Source: Actinomycetota bacterium (GTDB lineage Bacteria > Actinomycetota > Actinomycetes > S36-B12). From it: a DNA stretch of 32,228 nucleotides. Made by a program: the position numbers and the translations under genes. Of the stretch, positions 1-10,615 are shown piece by piece; position 1 is the stretch's first letter; each line of letters opens with the position of its first letter. The stretch lies in assembly GCA_005798555.1 (NCBI GenBank), contig SYJA01000052.1:1-32228 (forward strand), read 5' to 3'. Under the pieces are notes generated by a model, which did no database searches, was not told where the DNA came from, and worked only from the letters and a program-made list of their open reading frames with translations.

Positions 1-50
1 ACAGTAATGTGTGGAGCTGACCGGTACTAATAGGCCGAGGACTTGCCTCA
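1..50 (+). rRNA. rrl: 23S ribosomal RNA, 3' end (partial)
   Basis: Terminal 23S motif 'gtgtggagctgaccggtactaataggccgaggacttgcc' at the window start, directly upstream of a 5S gene. The exact 3' end is approximate. Confidence 0.85.
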
Positions 51-175
51 TTTCCTAAAATTCGCGTCCACTGTGTGGTTCCCGAGATTCGATCGGGAGC
101 CAAAAACCCAAGGGAGAAGTCTCTTGGTACCGAGGCACCAGTGTCTTGGTTGGCTACATTGAAATCTCAATAGAG

Positions 176-293
176 TTTCGGCGGCCATAGCGAGAGGGAA
201 ACGCCCGGTTCCATTCCGAACCCGGAAGCTAAGCCTCTCAGCGCCGATGGTACTGCGCGGGTGACTGCGTGGGAGAGTAGGACGCCGCCGGAC
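176..293 (+). rRNA. rrf: 5S ribosomal RNA
   Basis: 'tttcggcggccatagcgagagggaaacgcccggttccattccgaacccggaagctaagcctctcagcgccgatggtactgcgcgggtgactgcgtgggagagtaggacgccgccgga' has canonical 5S conserved segments and closing stem. Ends are approximate. Confidence 0.95.
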
Positions 294-301
294 AATCTTT
301 C

Positions 302-333
302 GCTAAGGGCCACTCCAACGAGTGGCCCTTAGC
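302..333 (+). terminator. rrn operon hairpin terminator
   Basis: Perfect 14-bp stem gctaagggccactc / gagtggcccttagc with a caac loop, just after 5S, followed by 'attt' with only a weak T tract. Confidence 0.8.
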
Positions 334-365
334 ATTTAACCAGCAAATATAAAAAGGAGAACGAC

Positions 366-1349
366 GTGGCTGACAGGCGAACCCCCCGACCGAGTGGGTC
401 CGGTGGCGGCTCGCGTCCAAGTCGGGCATCAGGTTCCGGCAAGCCCGCTGGTGGTAAGCCTGCAGGTGGTAAGCCCGGCGGTGGCAAGCCTGCAGGTGGT
501 AAGCCCGGCGGTGGCAAGCCCAGGGGTAGTAACCCGGCACGAGGCAAGCCCGCTTCGGGTCGGCCGGCTGGTGACCGGCCGCGTTCTGACCGGCCGCGGA
601 CAGATTCTCGGGGCAGCGATAAGCCGCGTTCGGATCGGCCACGCGATCCACATATCCCCGATGAGATTGCTGCGGAGCAGTTAGACCGCTCAGTGCTCCT
701 AGAACTTCGCACATTGCCAGATGGGCTGGCTGAGATAGTGGCTCGCCATCTGGTCGCAGCCGACTTAGCGATGGCCGATGATGATGTGGAATTGGCGATG
801 GCGCACATTGAGGCGGCGAGGCGCCGTGCGGGCCGGGTGGCCGCGGTGCGTGAGGCGGCCGGGGTGGCCGCGTACAAGGCGGGCAAGTTTTCGGAGGCAA
901 TTTCCGAATTGCGCACGGCTCGACGCATGACCGGGTCGAATTCATTCATCCCAATGATCGCGGACTGCGAGCGCGGGCTAGGTCGTCCACAAAAAGCCTT
1001 GGATCTAATTCGAGCCACGAATACCAAGACGCTCGACGATGAAACTAGATCTGAGTTGCTGATAGTTGGGGCGGGCGCACGTGCTGATCTTGGGCAGATA
1101 AGCGCTGCCATCATCACTTTGCAGGTGCCCGAGCTCACGAAGTTGCGGCCAGGTACGGCGCGAGCTCGTTTGCAGTATGCCTACTCGGATTTCTTAGCTC
1201 AGGTTGGCCGAACCAACGAGGCCTGGGAGTGGATGGAGCGCGCTGCTGCCTCCGACATTGACGGTGCCACTGATGCGGCGGAGCGGTGCGAAGAATTTGC
1301 TGGCATTGCCTTTACTGAGGAGATTGGGTCTGATCCAGCCAACGACTGA
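366..1349 (+). CDS. TPR-like protein with disordered Gly/Lys/Pro- and Arg/Asp-rich N-terminal region
   Basis: 327-aa ORF from a GTG start. N-terminus GGKPAGGKPGGGKP... then RPRSDRPR repeats, followed by an Ala-rich helical-repeat region (MAHIEAARRRAGRVAAVREAAGVAAYKAGKFSEAISELRTARRM). Confidence 0.8.
   Translation: MADRRTPRPSGSGGGSRPSRASGSGKPAGGKPAGGKPGGGKPAGGKPGGGKPRGSNPARGKPASGRPAGDRPRSDRPRTDSRGSDKPRSDRPRDPHIPDEIAAEQLDRSVLLELRTLPDGLAEIVARHLVAADLAMADDDVELAMAHIEAARRRAGRVAAVREAAGVAAYKAGKFSEAISELRTARRMTGSNSFIPMIADCERGLGRPQKALDLIRATNTKTLDDETRSELLIVGAGARADLGQISAAIITLQVPELTKLRPGTARARLQYAYSDFLAQVGRTNEAWEWMERAAASDIDGATDAAERCEEFAGIAFTEEIGSDPAND
451..540 (+). repeat. Coding tandem repeat, 30-bp unit (two near-identical copies plus a degenerate third)
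   Basis: 451-480 gtggtaagcctgcaggtggtaagcccggcg and 481-510 gtggcaagcctgcaggtggtaagcccggcg differ at one base. 511-540 is a degenerate copy. Confidence 0.9.
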
Positions 1350-2328
1350 TTCCCATCACGTTGGCCTGCACGCTGGAAAGATCCTCATACGTCCGTACCC
1401 GATCTGGGTCGCCGTAGAAGCCAGGATGCCGGGCTTGATCACGTTCTTTAACTAGGGCTACCGCATGGTCAATATCGGGGGACTGGGAACGCGCTTCACG
1501 AACCGCCTCAACCCAGTAGTGGAGTTCAACCGCGGACTCCTGGAGAACCTCGTGCACTGCGGTGACCGGGCCATAATGCGAAAAGAGCAGGCGCTGCGCA
1601 CCCGCATCGCGCATTCGAGCCAACGAAGTGAGTGCAAGATCTAGGTCGAAATCAGGGGGCGGGGTAGCTGGGCGGACCTGTGCGGTTTGCTGCACGTAGA
1701 CACCGGCTGCATCACCGGTGTAGAGGTCGCCAGATTGCGAGTCAAGTAGGCCAACATGATGTGATGCATGGCCGGGATTGTGGAACGTCTGTAAAAGTCG
1801 GCCGTCGCCAAGATCAATAGTTCCGGAGTCGCCGAGCGAAACAATTCTTTCGACCGGGGTGGGTAGGAGGTCACCGAAAAGGCGATCCATGTCCGGTCCG
1901 AAGACCCGGTGCGCACTGGCCACCAGCTTCGTCGGGTCAGCAAGGTGGCGAGCGCCCTTTTCGTGAACGACGATGGTGGCATTGGGAAAGGCGGTGGCCA
2001 GATCGCCAACTCCGCCGGCGTGATCGAGGTGAATATGGGTTACCACGATCGTGGCTAAGTCGGTTGCCTCAATGCCTAGTTCCCTGAGTGATTCGATGAC
2101 CATGGGGGCCGAACGCGCAGTCCCGGTTTCAACGAGGCAGGGCTTGCTGGCTCTAATAAGGTAACTCGCAGTGATCCCTGCGTGACCGCCCATTTGGGTG
2201 TCAATCTCGAAGACCTCATCGCCAAGGGCGGTGATTATCGGTTTTCCCACCGTCCCATTGTGAAGTGTTGGGTCGTCCACAGCAAGCCCACTAGGTGCGC
2301 CCGGAACGCACAATGAGGTAAAACTCAT
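1312..2328 (-). CDS. MBL-fold metallo-hydrolase
   Basis: Contains THIHLDHAGG (HxHxDH), GHASHHVGLLD, YTGDAAGVY and LFSHYGP. Start uncertain: ATG at 2328 or GTG at 2250 (the latter avoids overlap with the SSB-like frame). Confidence 0.85.
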   Translation of the reverse strand: MSFTSLCVPGAPSGLAVDDPTLHNGTVGKPIITALGDEVFEIDTQMGGHAGITASYLIRASKPCLVETGTARSAPMVIESLRELGIEATDLATIVVTHIHLDHAGGVGDLATAFPNATIVVHEKGARHLADPTKLVASAHRVFGPDMDRLFGDLLPTPVERIVSLGDSGTIDLGDGRLLQTFHNPGHASHHVGLLDSQSGDLYTGDAAGVYVQQTAQVRPATPPPDFDLDLALTSLARMRDAGAQRLLFSHYGPVTAVHEVLQESAVELHYWVEAVREARSQSPDIDHAVALVKERDQARHPGFYGDPDRVRTYEDLSSVQANVMGISRWLDQTQSPQ

Positions 2329-2548
2329 CGGGCGGTTAGGCAGTACGACCGAGCAGCGACAACTGCCAAGTGGTGATGTGATTGCAGTGTTTTCGGTGGT
2401 AGTTGATCGGCCCGTTCGTGAGCAGTGGGGTCGGACGAAAGTTGACACCATTGCCTGTCAGGCAATGCGGCCGGTGATCATCGCCCGGTTGGCGCTCGTG
2501 GACCCGGGTCAATGGGTAAAGGTTGCGGGAGTGCTGCGGCGCCGTTGA
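2264..2548 (+). CDS. Single-stranded DNA-binding protein-like (OB-fold) reading frame, start unresolved
   Basis: Open frame after the TGA at 2261. Translation from 2309 is HNEVKLIGRLGSTTEQRQLPSGDVIAVFSVVVDRPVREQWGRTKVDTIACQAMRPVIIARLALVDPGQWVKVAGVLRRR*. It matches the short actinobacterial SSB pattern (NEVxLxGRL...LPSGD...F.VVVDRP...VDTI.C.A...PGxWVxVxGxLRRR). No ATG/GTG/TTG upstream of the homologous region. Confidence 0.6.
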   Translation, partial: SVGSSTASPLGAPGTHNEVKLIGRLGSTTEQRQLPSGDVIAVFSVVVDRPVREQWGRTKVDTIACQAMRPVIIARLALVDPGQWVKVAGVLRRR

Positions 2549-2581
2549 GTCTTGAGCAGATGGGCGTGGCACCATAGGGGG

Positions 2582-3055
2582 GTGTCGGTCGAGCCCAAAT
2601 CCGGTGAGCCAGCCGGTAGTCCGTACGAGTGGTATCAGCGGGCCCAGGAGTTGCTCGCCGCTGGCAATAGCGCCGCTGCGGCGCAGTTGCTCGAGTATCT
2701 ACTCGAAGCAGAGCCCGGCTCCCGATCCGTTCTTGAGGCTTACGCTCGGGCAGTATTCGATGCCCGCCATTACGACGATGCGGTGGCTGCCTTTGGCGCC
2801 CTATTGGCGGTGGCGCCCGATGATGACTACGCGCATTTTGGAATGGGCATGTCGCAATGGCGAAAGCAGGAGTTCATCTTGGCGCGCGATCATCTTTCCA
2901 TGGCATTTGTCATGCGTCCTGATCGCGCCGAATACGGCAAGGCGTTGAGCCAGGTGAAGGCCACCTTGCGGGCCCGGGTGGCCGATCAACTACCGCTGAC
3001 CGGCCCCATTGCCGGCGTCCCGAGTGACAGCGCCTTTGGGATTGAGGAAATATGA
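2582..3055 (+). CDS. Tetratricopeptide-repeat protein
   Basis: YEWYQRAQELLAAGNSAAAAQLLEYLLEAEPGSRSVLEAYARAVFDARHYDDAVAAFGALLAVAPDDDYAHFGMGMSQWR is TPR-like. GTG start at 2582 preferred over TTG at 2552. The stop overlaps the next ATG. Confidence 0.85.
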   Translation: MSVEPKSGEPAGSPYEWYQRAQELLAAGNSAAAAQLLEYLLEAEPGSRSVLEAYARAVFDARHYDDAVAAFGALLAVAPDDDYAHFGMGMSQWRKQEFILARDHLSMAFVMRPDRAEYGKALSQVKATLRARVADQLPLTGPIAGVPSDSAFGIEEI

Positions 3056-3882
3056 GCCAGGAGTTGGCTGACTTATTCGACCTGTTGCTTTTTGACCTCG
3101 ATGGTGTCGTATACATCGGGCCGCACGCGGTTCCCGGTGCAATCGAGGGTATTCGGGCCGCCCATGAGCAGGGGGTGCGTTGTTGTTACATCACCAACAA
3201 CGCATCGCGGCCCCCGGCGGAGGTGGCCGAGCACTTGCGCGAGTTGGGGATCGATGCGGCAGCAGCTGAAGTCGTAACCTCAGCACAGGCCGGGGTGACC
3301 TTGCTGGGGGCGCATGTGCCGGCGGGTAGTCGCATCTTGGCAATCGGTGGTCCGGGAGTTTTTGCTGCCTTGCGCGAGCGCGGGTATGTACCGGTGGTGT
3401 CCGCCGATGATGAGCCCGCCGGGGTTTTACAGGGGATTGGCATGGATCTGAGTTGGGCGGCTTTAACGGAGGCAACCTTCGCGGTCACCGCAGGATTACC
3501 GTGGATCGCCACTAATCTCGACGCCACTCTCCCCACCACACGGGGCCTGGCTCCTGGCAATGGCGCCATGGTCGAAGCCGTCGCCCATGCCACCGGGCGG
3601 CGGCCGATCGGCGTTGGCGGCAAGCCTGAACCAGCGCTACTTAAGGAAGCTATTGCCCGGTCGGGGGCGTCGCGGCCATTGCTGATCGGCGATCGCCTCG
3701 ACACCGATATCGCTGCCGGAAATCGGCTGGGTATCCCCACTTTGTTGGTGCTGACCGGTGTCACCAGCGCCAGCGAATTAGCCTTCGCGGCCGGAGCCGA
3801 GGTCCCTACGTATGTCGCCCCCGATCTGTCCTGCCTACAACCTGGGACCTCATGGGGCGACCTGCAGTGGGATAAGCGGTAA
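3052..3882 (+). CDS. HAD-IIA family (NagD-like) sugar phosphatase
   Basis: DLLLFDLDGVVYIGPHAVPGAIEGI, YITNNASRP, GKPEPALL, IGDRLDTDIAAGNRLGIPTLLVLTGVT motifs. Confidence 0.92.
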   Translation: MSQELADLFDLLLFDLDGVVYIGPHAVPGAIEGIRAAHEQGVRCCYITNNASRPPAEVAEHLRELGIDAAAAEVVTSAQAGVTLLGAHVPAGSRILAIGGPGVFAALRERGYVPVVSADDEPAGVLQGIGMDLSWAALTEATFAVTAGLPWIATNLDATLPTTRGLAPGNGAMVEAVAHATGRRPIGVGGKPEPALLKEAIARSGASRPLLIGDRLDTDIAAGNRLGIPTLLVLTGVTSASELAFAAGAEVPTYVAPDLSCLQPGTSWGDLQWDKR

Positions 3883-3932
3883 CGTGCACTTAAGTTTGTG
3901 CGCCGGGGCCAGATCAGTACTTGGAGGATCCA

Positions 3933-4388
3933 ATGTTTGAAGACCTTCGCGGTTACCTGCAGATGGCGAGTGGGCTTACCGAGGTAACCGCTTCGAAGGC
4001 CAAGGAAATCGCCCTGGGGTTGGTGAACCAGGGCATGAATATGTCCGCCAAGGCACCCGATGTGGTTGGGCAGGTACAAGAGCTCGCGGATGACCTCGTG
4101 AGTACGAGCAAGGAAAACCGCGAAATGCTGCTCGGCTTGATTCGAGCAGAGGTTGACCGCGCAGTGGGACGAATGGGTTTTGTTCGCGAGGATGAGCTCG
4201 CGGCTCTTAGGCGCCATGTGCAGCGGCTGGAGCAACAGCTCTCTGATCTTAAGTCTAGTTCCAGCGCGCCGGAGCCGGCAGCTCCTGCTGCAGCTGCCGG
4301 TGCACCCGCCGGTGCAACCAGCGATATTCCTGTGAAGAAGAAAAAGAAGAAAGTAATTGTCGTAAACGAAGGAGCAAAGGGTGTCTGA
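3933..4388 (+). CDS. Coiled-coil protein with Ala/Pro linker and poly-Lys C-terminus
   Basis: ATG after 'ggagg'. MFEDLRGYLQMASGLTEVTASKAKEIALGLVNQG...; C-terminus PEPAAPAAAAGAPAGATSDIPVKKKKKKVIVV. Confidence 0.75.
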   Translation: MFEDLRGYLQMASGLTEVTASKAKEIALGLVNQGMNMSAKAPDVVGQVQELADDLVSTSKENREMLLGLIRAEVDRAVGRMGFVREDELAALRRHVQRLEQQLSDLKSSSSAPEPAAPAAAAGAPAGATSDIPVKKKKKKVIVVNEGAKGV

Positions 4389-4605
4389 TGAGGATCTCGA
4401 CATTGACAATGTATTGGTTCTCGAAGAGGTCAATACCGAACTTGCTCTGGCGGTTTGGGAGCCGACCGGCGACGCTGGCATTGACGCAGCCTTAGCTGAA
4501 CTCACCAGACTCGAAGATCTGCCCTCGGGTGACCGCGTCGCGGTATATGAAAGCGTGCATCGGCAATTGCACCAGCGATTAGCCGATCTCAGCACCGGTC
4601 CGTAA
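4381..4605 (+). CDS. Small conserved hypothetical protein upstream of tlyA
   Basis: 74-aa ORF, GTG start overlapping the upstream stop, tightly packed before tlyA. Confidence 0.75.
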   Translation: MSDEDLDIDNVLVLEEVNTELALAVWEPTGDAGIDAALAELTRLEDLPSGDRVAVYESVHRQLHQRLADLSTGP

Positions 4606-4611
4606 CCAGCA

Positions 4612-5442
4612 ATGGTGCTGCGCCGGCTCGATGCCGAGCTAACAAGGCGGGGCTTAGCTCGTTCGCGAGATCAAGCACGTGATCTGATTACCTCGGGGTA
4701 TGTGCAAGTGCGCGGCACGATTGCACTCAAGCCAGCAACCCAAGTTGATGGCGATGTGTCAATTGTGGTCAATGACAATGACGACGACGCCCACTATGTA
4801 TCGCGCGGGGCACATAAGCTGCGCGGTGCTCTCGAGGCGTTTCCCGATTTTGATATTTCCGGCAGGGATGGGCTCGATGCTGGTGCTTCAACCGGCGGCT
4901 TTACGCAGGTGCTCTTGGAACGTGGCATAGCGCGGGTGCTGGCAGTTGACGTCGGGTATGGGCAGTTGGCCTGGCCACTTCGCGTCGACCCTCGAGTGCA
5001 CCTGATGGAGCGCACCAATGTCCGCACCTTAAGTGCTGCTGAAGTGCCGTGGCTGGCCGCCGTCGTGGTGGCGGACCTGTCCTTTATTTCCCTAAGAGTT
5101 GTCCTGCCGGCTTTGGTGTCCTGCTCCACGCCATCCGCCGACTACCTATTGATGGTGAAGCCGCAATTCGAAGTAGGGCGTGAAGCTGTAGGCGAAGGAG
5201 TCGTCCGGGACCCGCAATTGCGGATCGATGCGGTTTCATCGGTGGCCGGTGCCGCCGTCGAATTGGGAATGCGCGTGAAGGGAGTTGCCGCGAGCCCGCT
5301 ACCTGGGCCGGCTGGAAACGTCGAATACTTCTTATGGCTGCAACATGGGGATCAAGATCAGCGCGATACGCTAGTGAACGGCCTGAGCGCGGCTGCCCTT
5401 GCTGTCGCGATCCGCACCGCCGTCGAGGAGGGGCCAGTATGA
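4612..5442 (+). CDS. tlyA: TlyA family rRNA 2'-O-methyltransferase / putative hemolysin
   Basis: S4-like N-terminus RRLDAELTRRGLARSRDQARDLITSGYVQV, then YVSRGAHKLRGAL, GLDAGASTGGFTQVLLERGIARVLAVDVGYGQL. Confidence 0.95.
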   Translation: MVLRRLDAELTRRGLARSRDQARDLITSGYVQVRGTIALKPATQVDGDVSIVVNDNDDDAHYVSRGAHKLRGALEAFPDFDISGRDGLDAGASTGGFTQVLLERGIARVLAVDVGYGQLAWPLRVDPRVHLMERTNVRTLSAAEVPWLAAVVVADLSFISLRVVLPALVSCSTPSADYLLMVKPQFEVGREAVGEGVVRDPQLRIDAVSSVAGAAVELGMRVKGVAASPLPGPAGNVEYFLWLQHGDQDQRDTLVNGLSAAALAVAIRTAVEEGPV

Positions 5443-6365
5443 CTGCTTCTGCCACGCGGGTGCTCTTAGTCATCAACCCGCGCCGCTTACAGGCGCGTGC
5501 GGCAGCGGCGCAGGTCGCAAAGGCGCTGAATACCGAAGGCGTAAAGGTCGTCATGGCAACCGATGATCTTGACCAGTGGCGCGAGGCTGGTGGTGGTGAT
5601 TTTGCCATCCCAGAAGTCGAAGTAGTCCCCGCAGATGAGCACAGCGCCGATGGGTGCGATGTGGTTGTCGTGCTCGGGGGTGACGGCACCATCCTGCGGG
5701 GAGCTGAGCGCGCCCGGGCCGCAGGTGCGCCGATCCTAGGGGTCAACTTGGGCCATATTGGGTTCCTAGCCGAAGCCGAGTCCGAGGATGTCAATGCGGT
5801 TGTCGATGCCTTGATCAATCATCGGTGGCACGTGGAAGAGCGAATGGCAATTGACGCTCGCATTCTGGTTGCCGGCGAACTTGTCGCCCAGACATGGGCT
5901 CTTAACGAGATTAGTATCGAGAAGCTCGTCCGCGAGCGGATGATTGACCTCGTCGTCGAGGTTGATGGTCGGCCCCTTTCCCATTGGGGATGCGATGGAG
6001 TGGTGGCTGCCACGCCGACCGGTTCCACCGCCTACGCATTCTCCGCTGGCGGCCCGGTAGTTTGGCCTGAGGTGGCGGCGTTGCTCGTGGTGCCCTTGAG
6101 TGCACACGCACTTTTCGCCCGCCCGTTGGTGGTCTCGCCTCGTAGTGTCATAGCTTTTGAGATTCAGTCACATAGCTCGGCAGTTTTATCCGCTGATGGC
6201 CGCCGAATGTTTGATGTCGCGGACGGTGCGCGCATCGAGGTGCGTCAACACCGCCAACCGGTGCTGCTTGCCCGACTTGCCGCGGCACCCTTCACCGACC
6301 GGCTGGTTGCAAAATTCGACCTACCAGTGCAGGGCTGGCGCGGCGGCACCAGAGGCCCTGCGTGA
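5439..6365 (+). CDS. nadK: NAD kinase
   Basis: VVVLGGDGTILRGAERARAAGAPILGVNLGHIGFLAE and TPTGSTAYAFSAGGPVVWPE. ATG overlaps the tlyA stop. Confidence 0.95.
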   Translation: MTASATRVLLVINPRRLQARAAAAQVAKALNTEGVKVVMATDDLDQWREAGGGDFAIPEVEVVPADEHSADGCDVVVVLGGDGTILRGAERARAAGAPILGVNLGHIGFLAEAESEDVNAVVDALINHRWHVEERMAIDARILVAGELVAQTWALNEISIEKLVRERMIDLVVEVDGRPLSHWGCDGVVAATPTGSTAYAFSAGGPVVWPEVAALLVVPLSAHALFARPLVVSPRSVIAFEIQSHSSAVLSADGRRMFDVADGARIEVRQHRQPVLLARLAAAPFTDRLVAKFDLPVQGWRGGTRGPA

Positions 6366-8110
6366 TCGAGAGTTTGCGGATTCGCGGGCTGGGCGTAATT
6401 GACGACGCGGTTATCAATTTCGGTGCGGGCCTGACCGCAATAACGGGTGAGACCGGCGCTGGGAAAACCATGGTGCTGACCGGCCTCAGCTTGCTCGCAG
6501 GTGGCAAGGCTGATTCCCAGATGGTTCGTCATGGCAGTGATCGCGCGGAGGTCGATGGCGAGTGGTCACTTATTGAGTCCAATTCGGAGCAGGTATTAGC
6601 CAGGTTAGGTGACGCCGGCGCCGAAATCGACATTGAGCAGGGGTCGGCGCAGGTGCTGCTTGCCCGGGCGGTAGCGGGGGAGGGTCGAAGTCGGGCATTT
6701 GCTGGCGGGCGCACCGTTCCGGTGGCAGTGCTACAAGAGGTCGCGGTTGAGTTGGTCGCGGTGCACGGCCAAGCTGAGCAATTGCGACTGCGCCAATCCG
6801 GTAAGCAACGCGAGCTATTGGATCGTTATGCGGGCGGGCCTGTTACCAAGTTGCTGGCCGAATACCAGCCCAAGTACACCCAGTGGCGGCAGGTGCACGC
6901 TGAGATTCAGGAGTTGACCGCACAACTGTCGGCCCGGGCGCAGCAGGGGGCCACCCTCGCCATCGGAATCGCCGAGATTGCGGCGGTGGCACCACTACCG
7001 GGTGAGGATCTGGATCTAGATAGGCAGTCGGCGCTGTTGGTGCATTCGGGCACCCTGCTGGAAGATATCGCTACGGCGCATACCGCCCTGGTCGGTACCG
7101 ACGACACAGTCGGTCGGCCTGACGACGCCGACGATGCGAATGTGTTGTCCGTGCTGGCCGGTGCGACCAAAGCTTTAGACCGGGCGGTGGAGGTTGACCC
7201 CCAGTTATTGCCTGTTCGTGACCGTTTTCGCGAAATCAGCAGCATTGCCGCTGACGCGGCCTTGACGCTATCCACCTATGCGACACAGATAGATGCGGAT
7301 CCGGCGCGGCAGGCCTGGGTTGAGGAGCGCCGAAGTGCCCTTGGCGCCCTGCGGCGCCGTTATGGCGGGACCGTGGACGAAGTGCTGGCTTGGCTGGCAC
7401 AGGCCAAGGAGAAGGTAGCCGAAGTCTTCGGTGATGAGGATCGACTGGTATTGCTGGGGGAGCAGGAGGTGGCCGCTCGGTCATCGGCTATCGAGTTGGC
7501 GCGCAGCTTGTCGGCGGCGCGTAGTAAGGCCGGCAAGCGATTTGGCACCGAGGTAACCAGCGAGTTGCAGGCTTTGGCAATGCCCGATTCAGTGCTTGCG
7601 GTGAAGGTGGAAACCGCGGCCCAGATCGAGGACTTTGGGACGTGGGGCGCAGATGAGATCGAGTTTTTACTCCAGCCCCATTCGGGTACCGGTCCGCTGC
7701 CCATCGGCAAGGGTGCCTCCGGTGGTGAGCTCTCAAGAGTCATGCTGGCCATCGAAGTTGTCTTGGCCGGGGTCGATCCGGTACCGACTTTCGTGTTCGA
7801 CGAGGTTGATGCCGGGATCGGTGGGCGCGCCGCTGTCGAGGTGGGTCGCCGGTTGGCCCGACTGGCGCGCACCGCGCAGGTGATTGTGGTCACCCACCTG
7901 CCTCAGGTGGCCGCCTTCGCGGACCAGCACGTGGTGATCGTCAAGAGCGCTGATGGGCAGGTCACCTCATCGAGTGTGGGGCCGGTCACCGGCGGGGAGC
8001 GGGTCACGGAGTTGGTGCGCATGCTCTCGGGTCTAACTGATTCGCAGGCTGGCGCAGCGCACGCTGAGGAATTGCTCGCACTGGCGGCAACTGAGCGGGC
8101 GGGCAAGTAA
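6362..8110 (+). CDS. recN: DNA repair protein RecN
   Basis: MIESLRIRGLGVIDDAVINFGAGLTAITGETGAGKTMV (Walker A), GKGASGGELSRVMLAIEVVL, TFVFDEVDAGIGGRAA, VIVVTHLPQVAAFADQH. Confidence 0.97.
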   Translation: MIESLRIRGLGVIDDAVINFGAGLTAITGETGAGKTMVLTGLSLLAGGKADSQMVRHGSDRAEVDGEWSLIESNSEQVLARLGDAGAEIDIEQGSAQVLLARAVAGEGRSRAFAGGRTVPVAVLQEVAVELVAVHGQAEQLRLRQSGKQRELLDRYAGGPVTKLLAEYQPKYTQWRQVHAEIQELTAQLSARAQQGATLAIGIAEIAAVAPLPGEDLDLDRQSALLVHSGTLLEDIATAHTALVGTDDTVGRPDDADDANVLSVLAGATKALDRAVEVDPQLLPVRDRFREISSIAADAALTLSTYATQIDADPARQAWVEERRSALGALRRRYGGTVDEVLAWLAQAKEKVAEVFGDEDRLVLLGEQEVAARSSAIELARSLSAARSKAGKRFGTEVTSELQALAMPDSVLAVKVETAAQIEDFGTWGADEIEFLLQPHSGTGPLPIGKGASGGELSRVMLAIEVVLAGVDPVPTFVFDEVDAGIGGRAAVEVGRRLARLARTAQVIVVTHLPQVAAFADQHVVIVKSADGQVTSSSVGPVTGGERVTELVRMLSGLTDSQAGAAHAEELLALAATERAGK

Positions 8111-8159
8111 CCGCCTGCGCGCCACGTGTTTGCCTGAGGCCCGGGCACTGATAGTCTGA

Positions 8160-10498
<2,339 letters not shown>

Positions 10499-10615
10499 CG
10501 GGCCCTACGCTGAGATGGCCCGACCATGTGCGGGCCCTACGATGAGAAATGGCGGCAGGTGCTGCCGCTGCCGGGCAAGTCGGGGGCAGCTTCCGGAGTT
10601 CAACTTGGAGGCACT

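Noticed and set aside
451-540. Possible CRISPR or regulatory repeat array
   Set aside because: Repeats are contiguous without spacers and stay in frame as GGKP units, so they are a coding tandem repeat.
238-1138. Minus-strand and alternate-frame ORFs (Pro/Arg/His-rich) over the 5S/TPR-like region
   Set aside because: Their repeats are the shadow of the 30-bp coding repeat in the plus-strand gene; one also runs into the 5S gene and the terminator.
3186-4595. 469-aa minus-strand ORF
   Set aside because: Lies antisense to the well-supported HAD phosphatase, coiled-coil and small hypothetical genes; composition is low-complexity and lacks domain motifs. Typical spurious ORF in GC-rich DNA.
5084-5818. 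244-aa minus-strand ORF
   Set aside because: Antisense to tlyA and nadK, which have unambiguous motifs.
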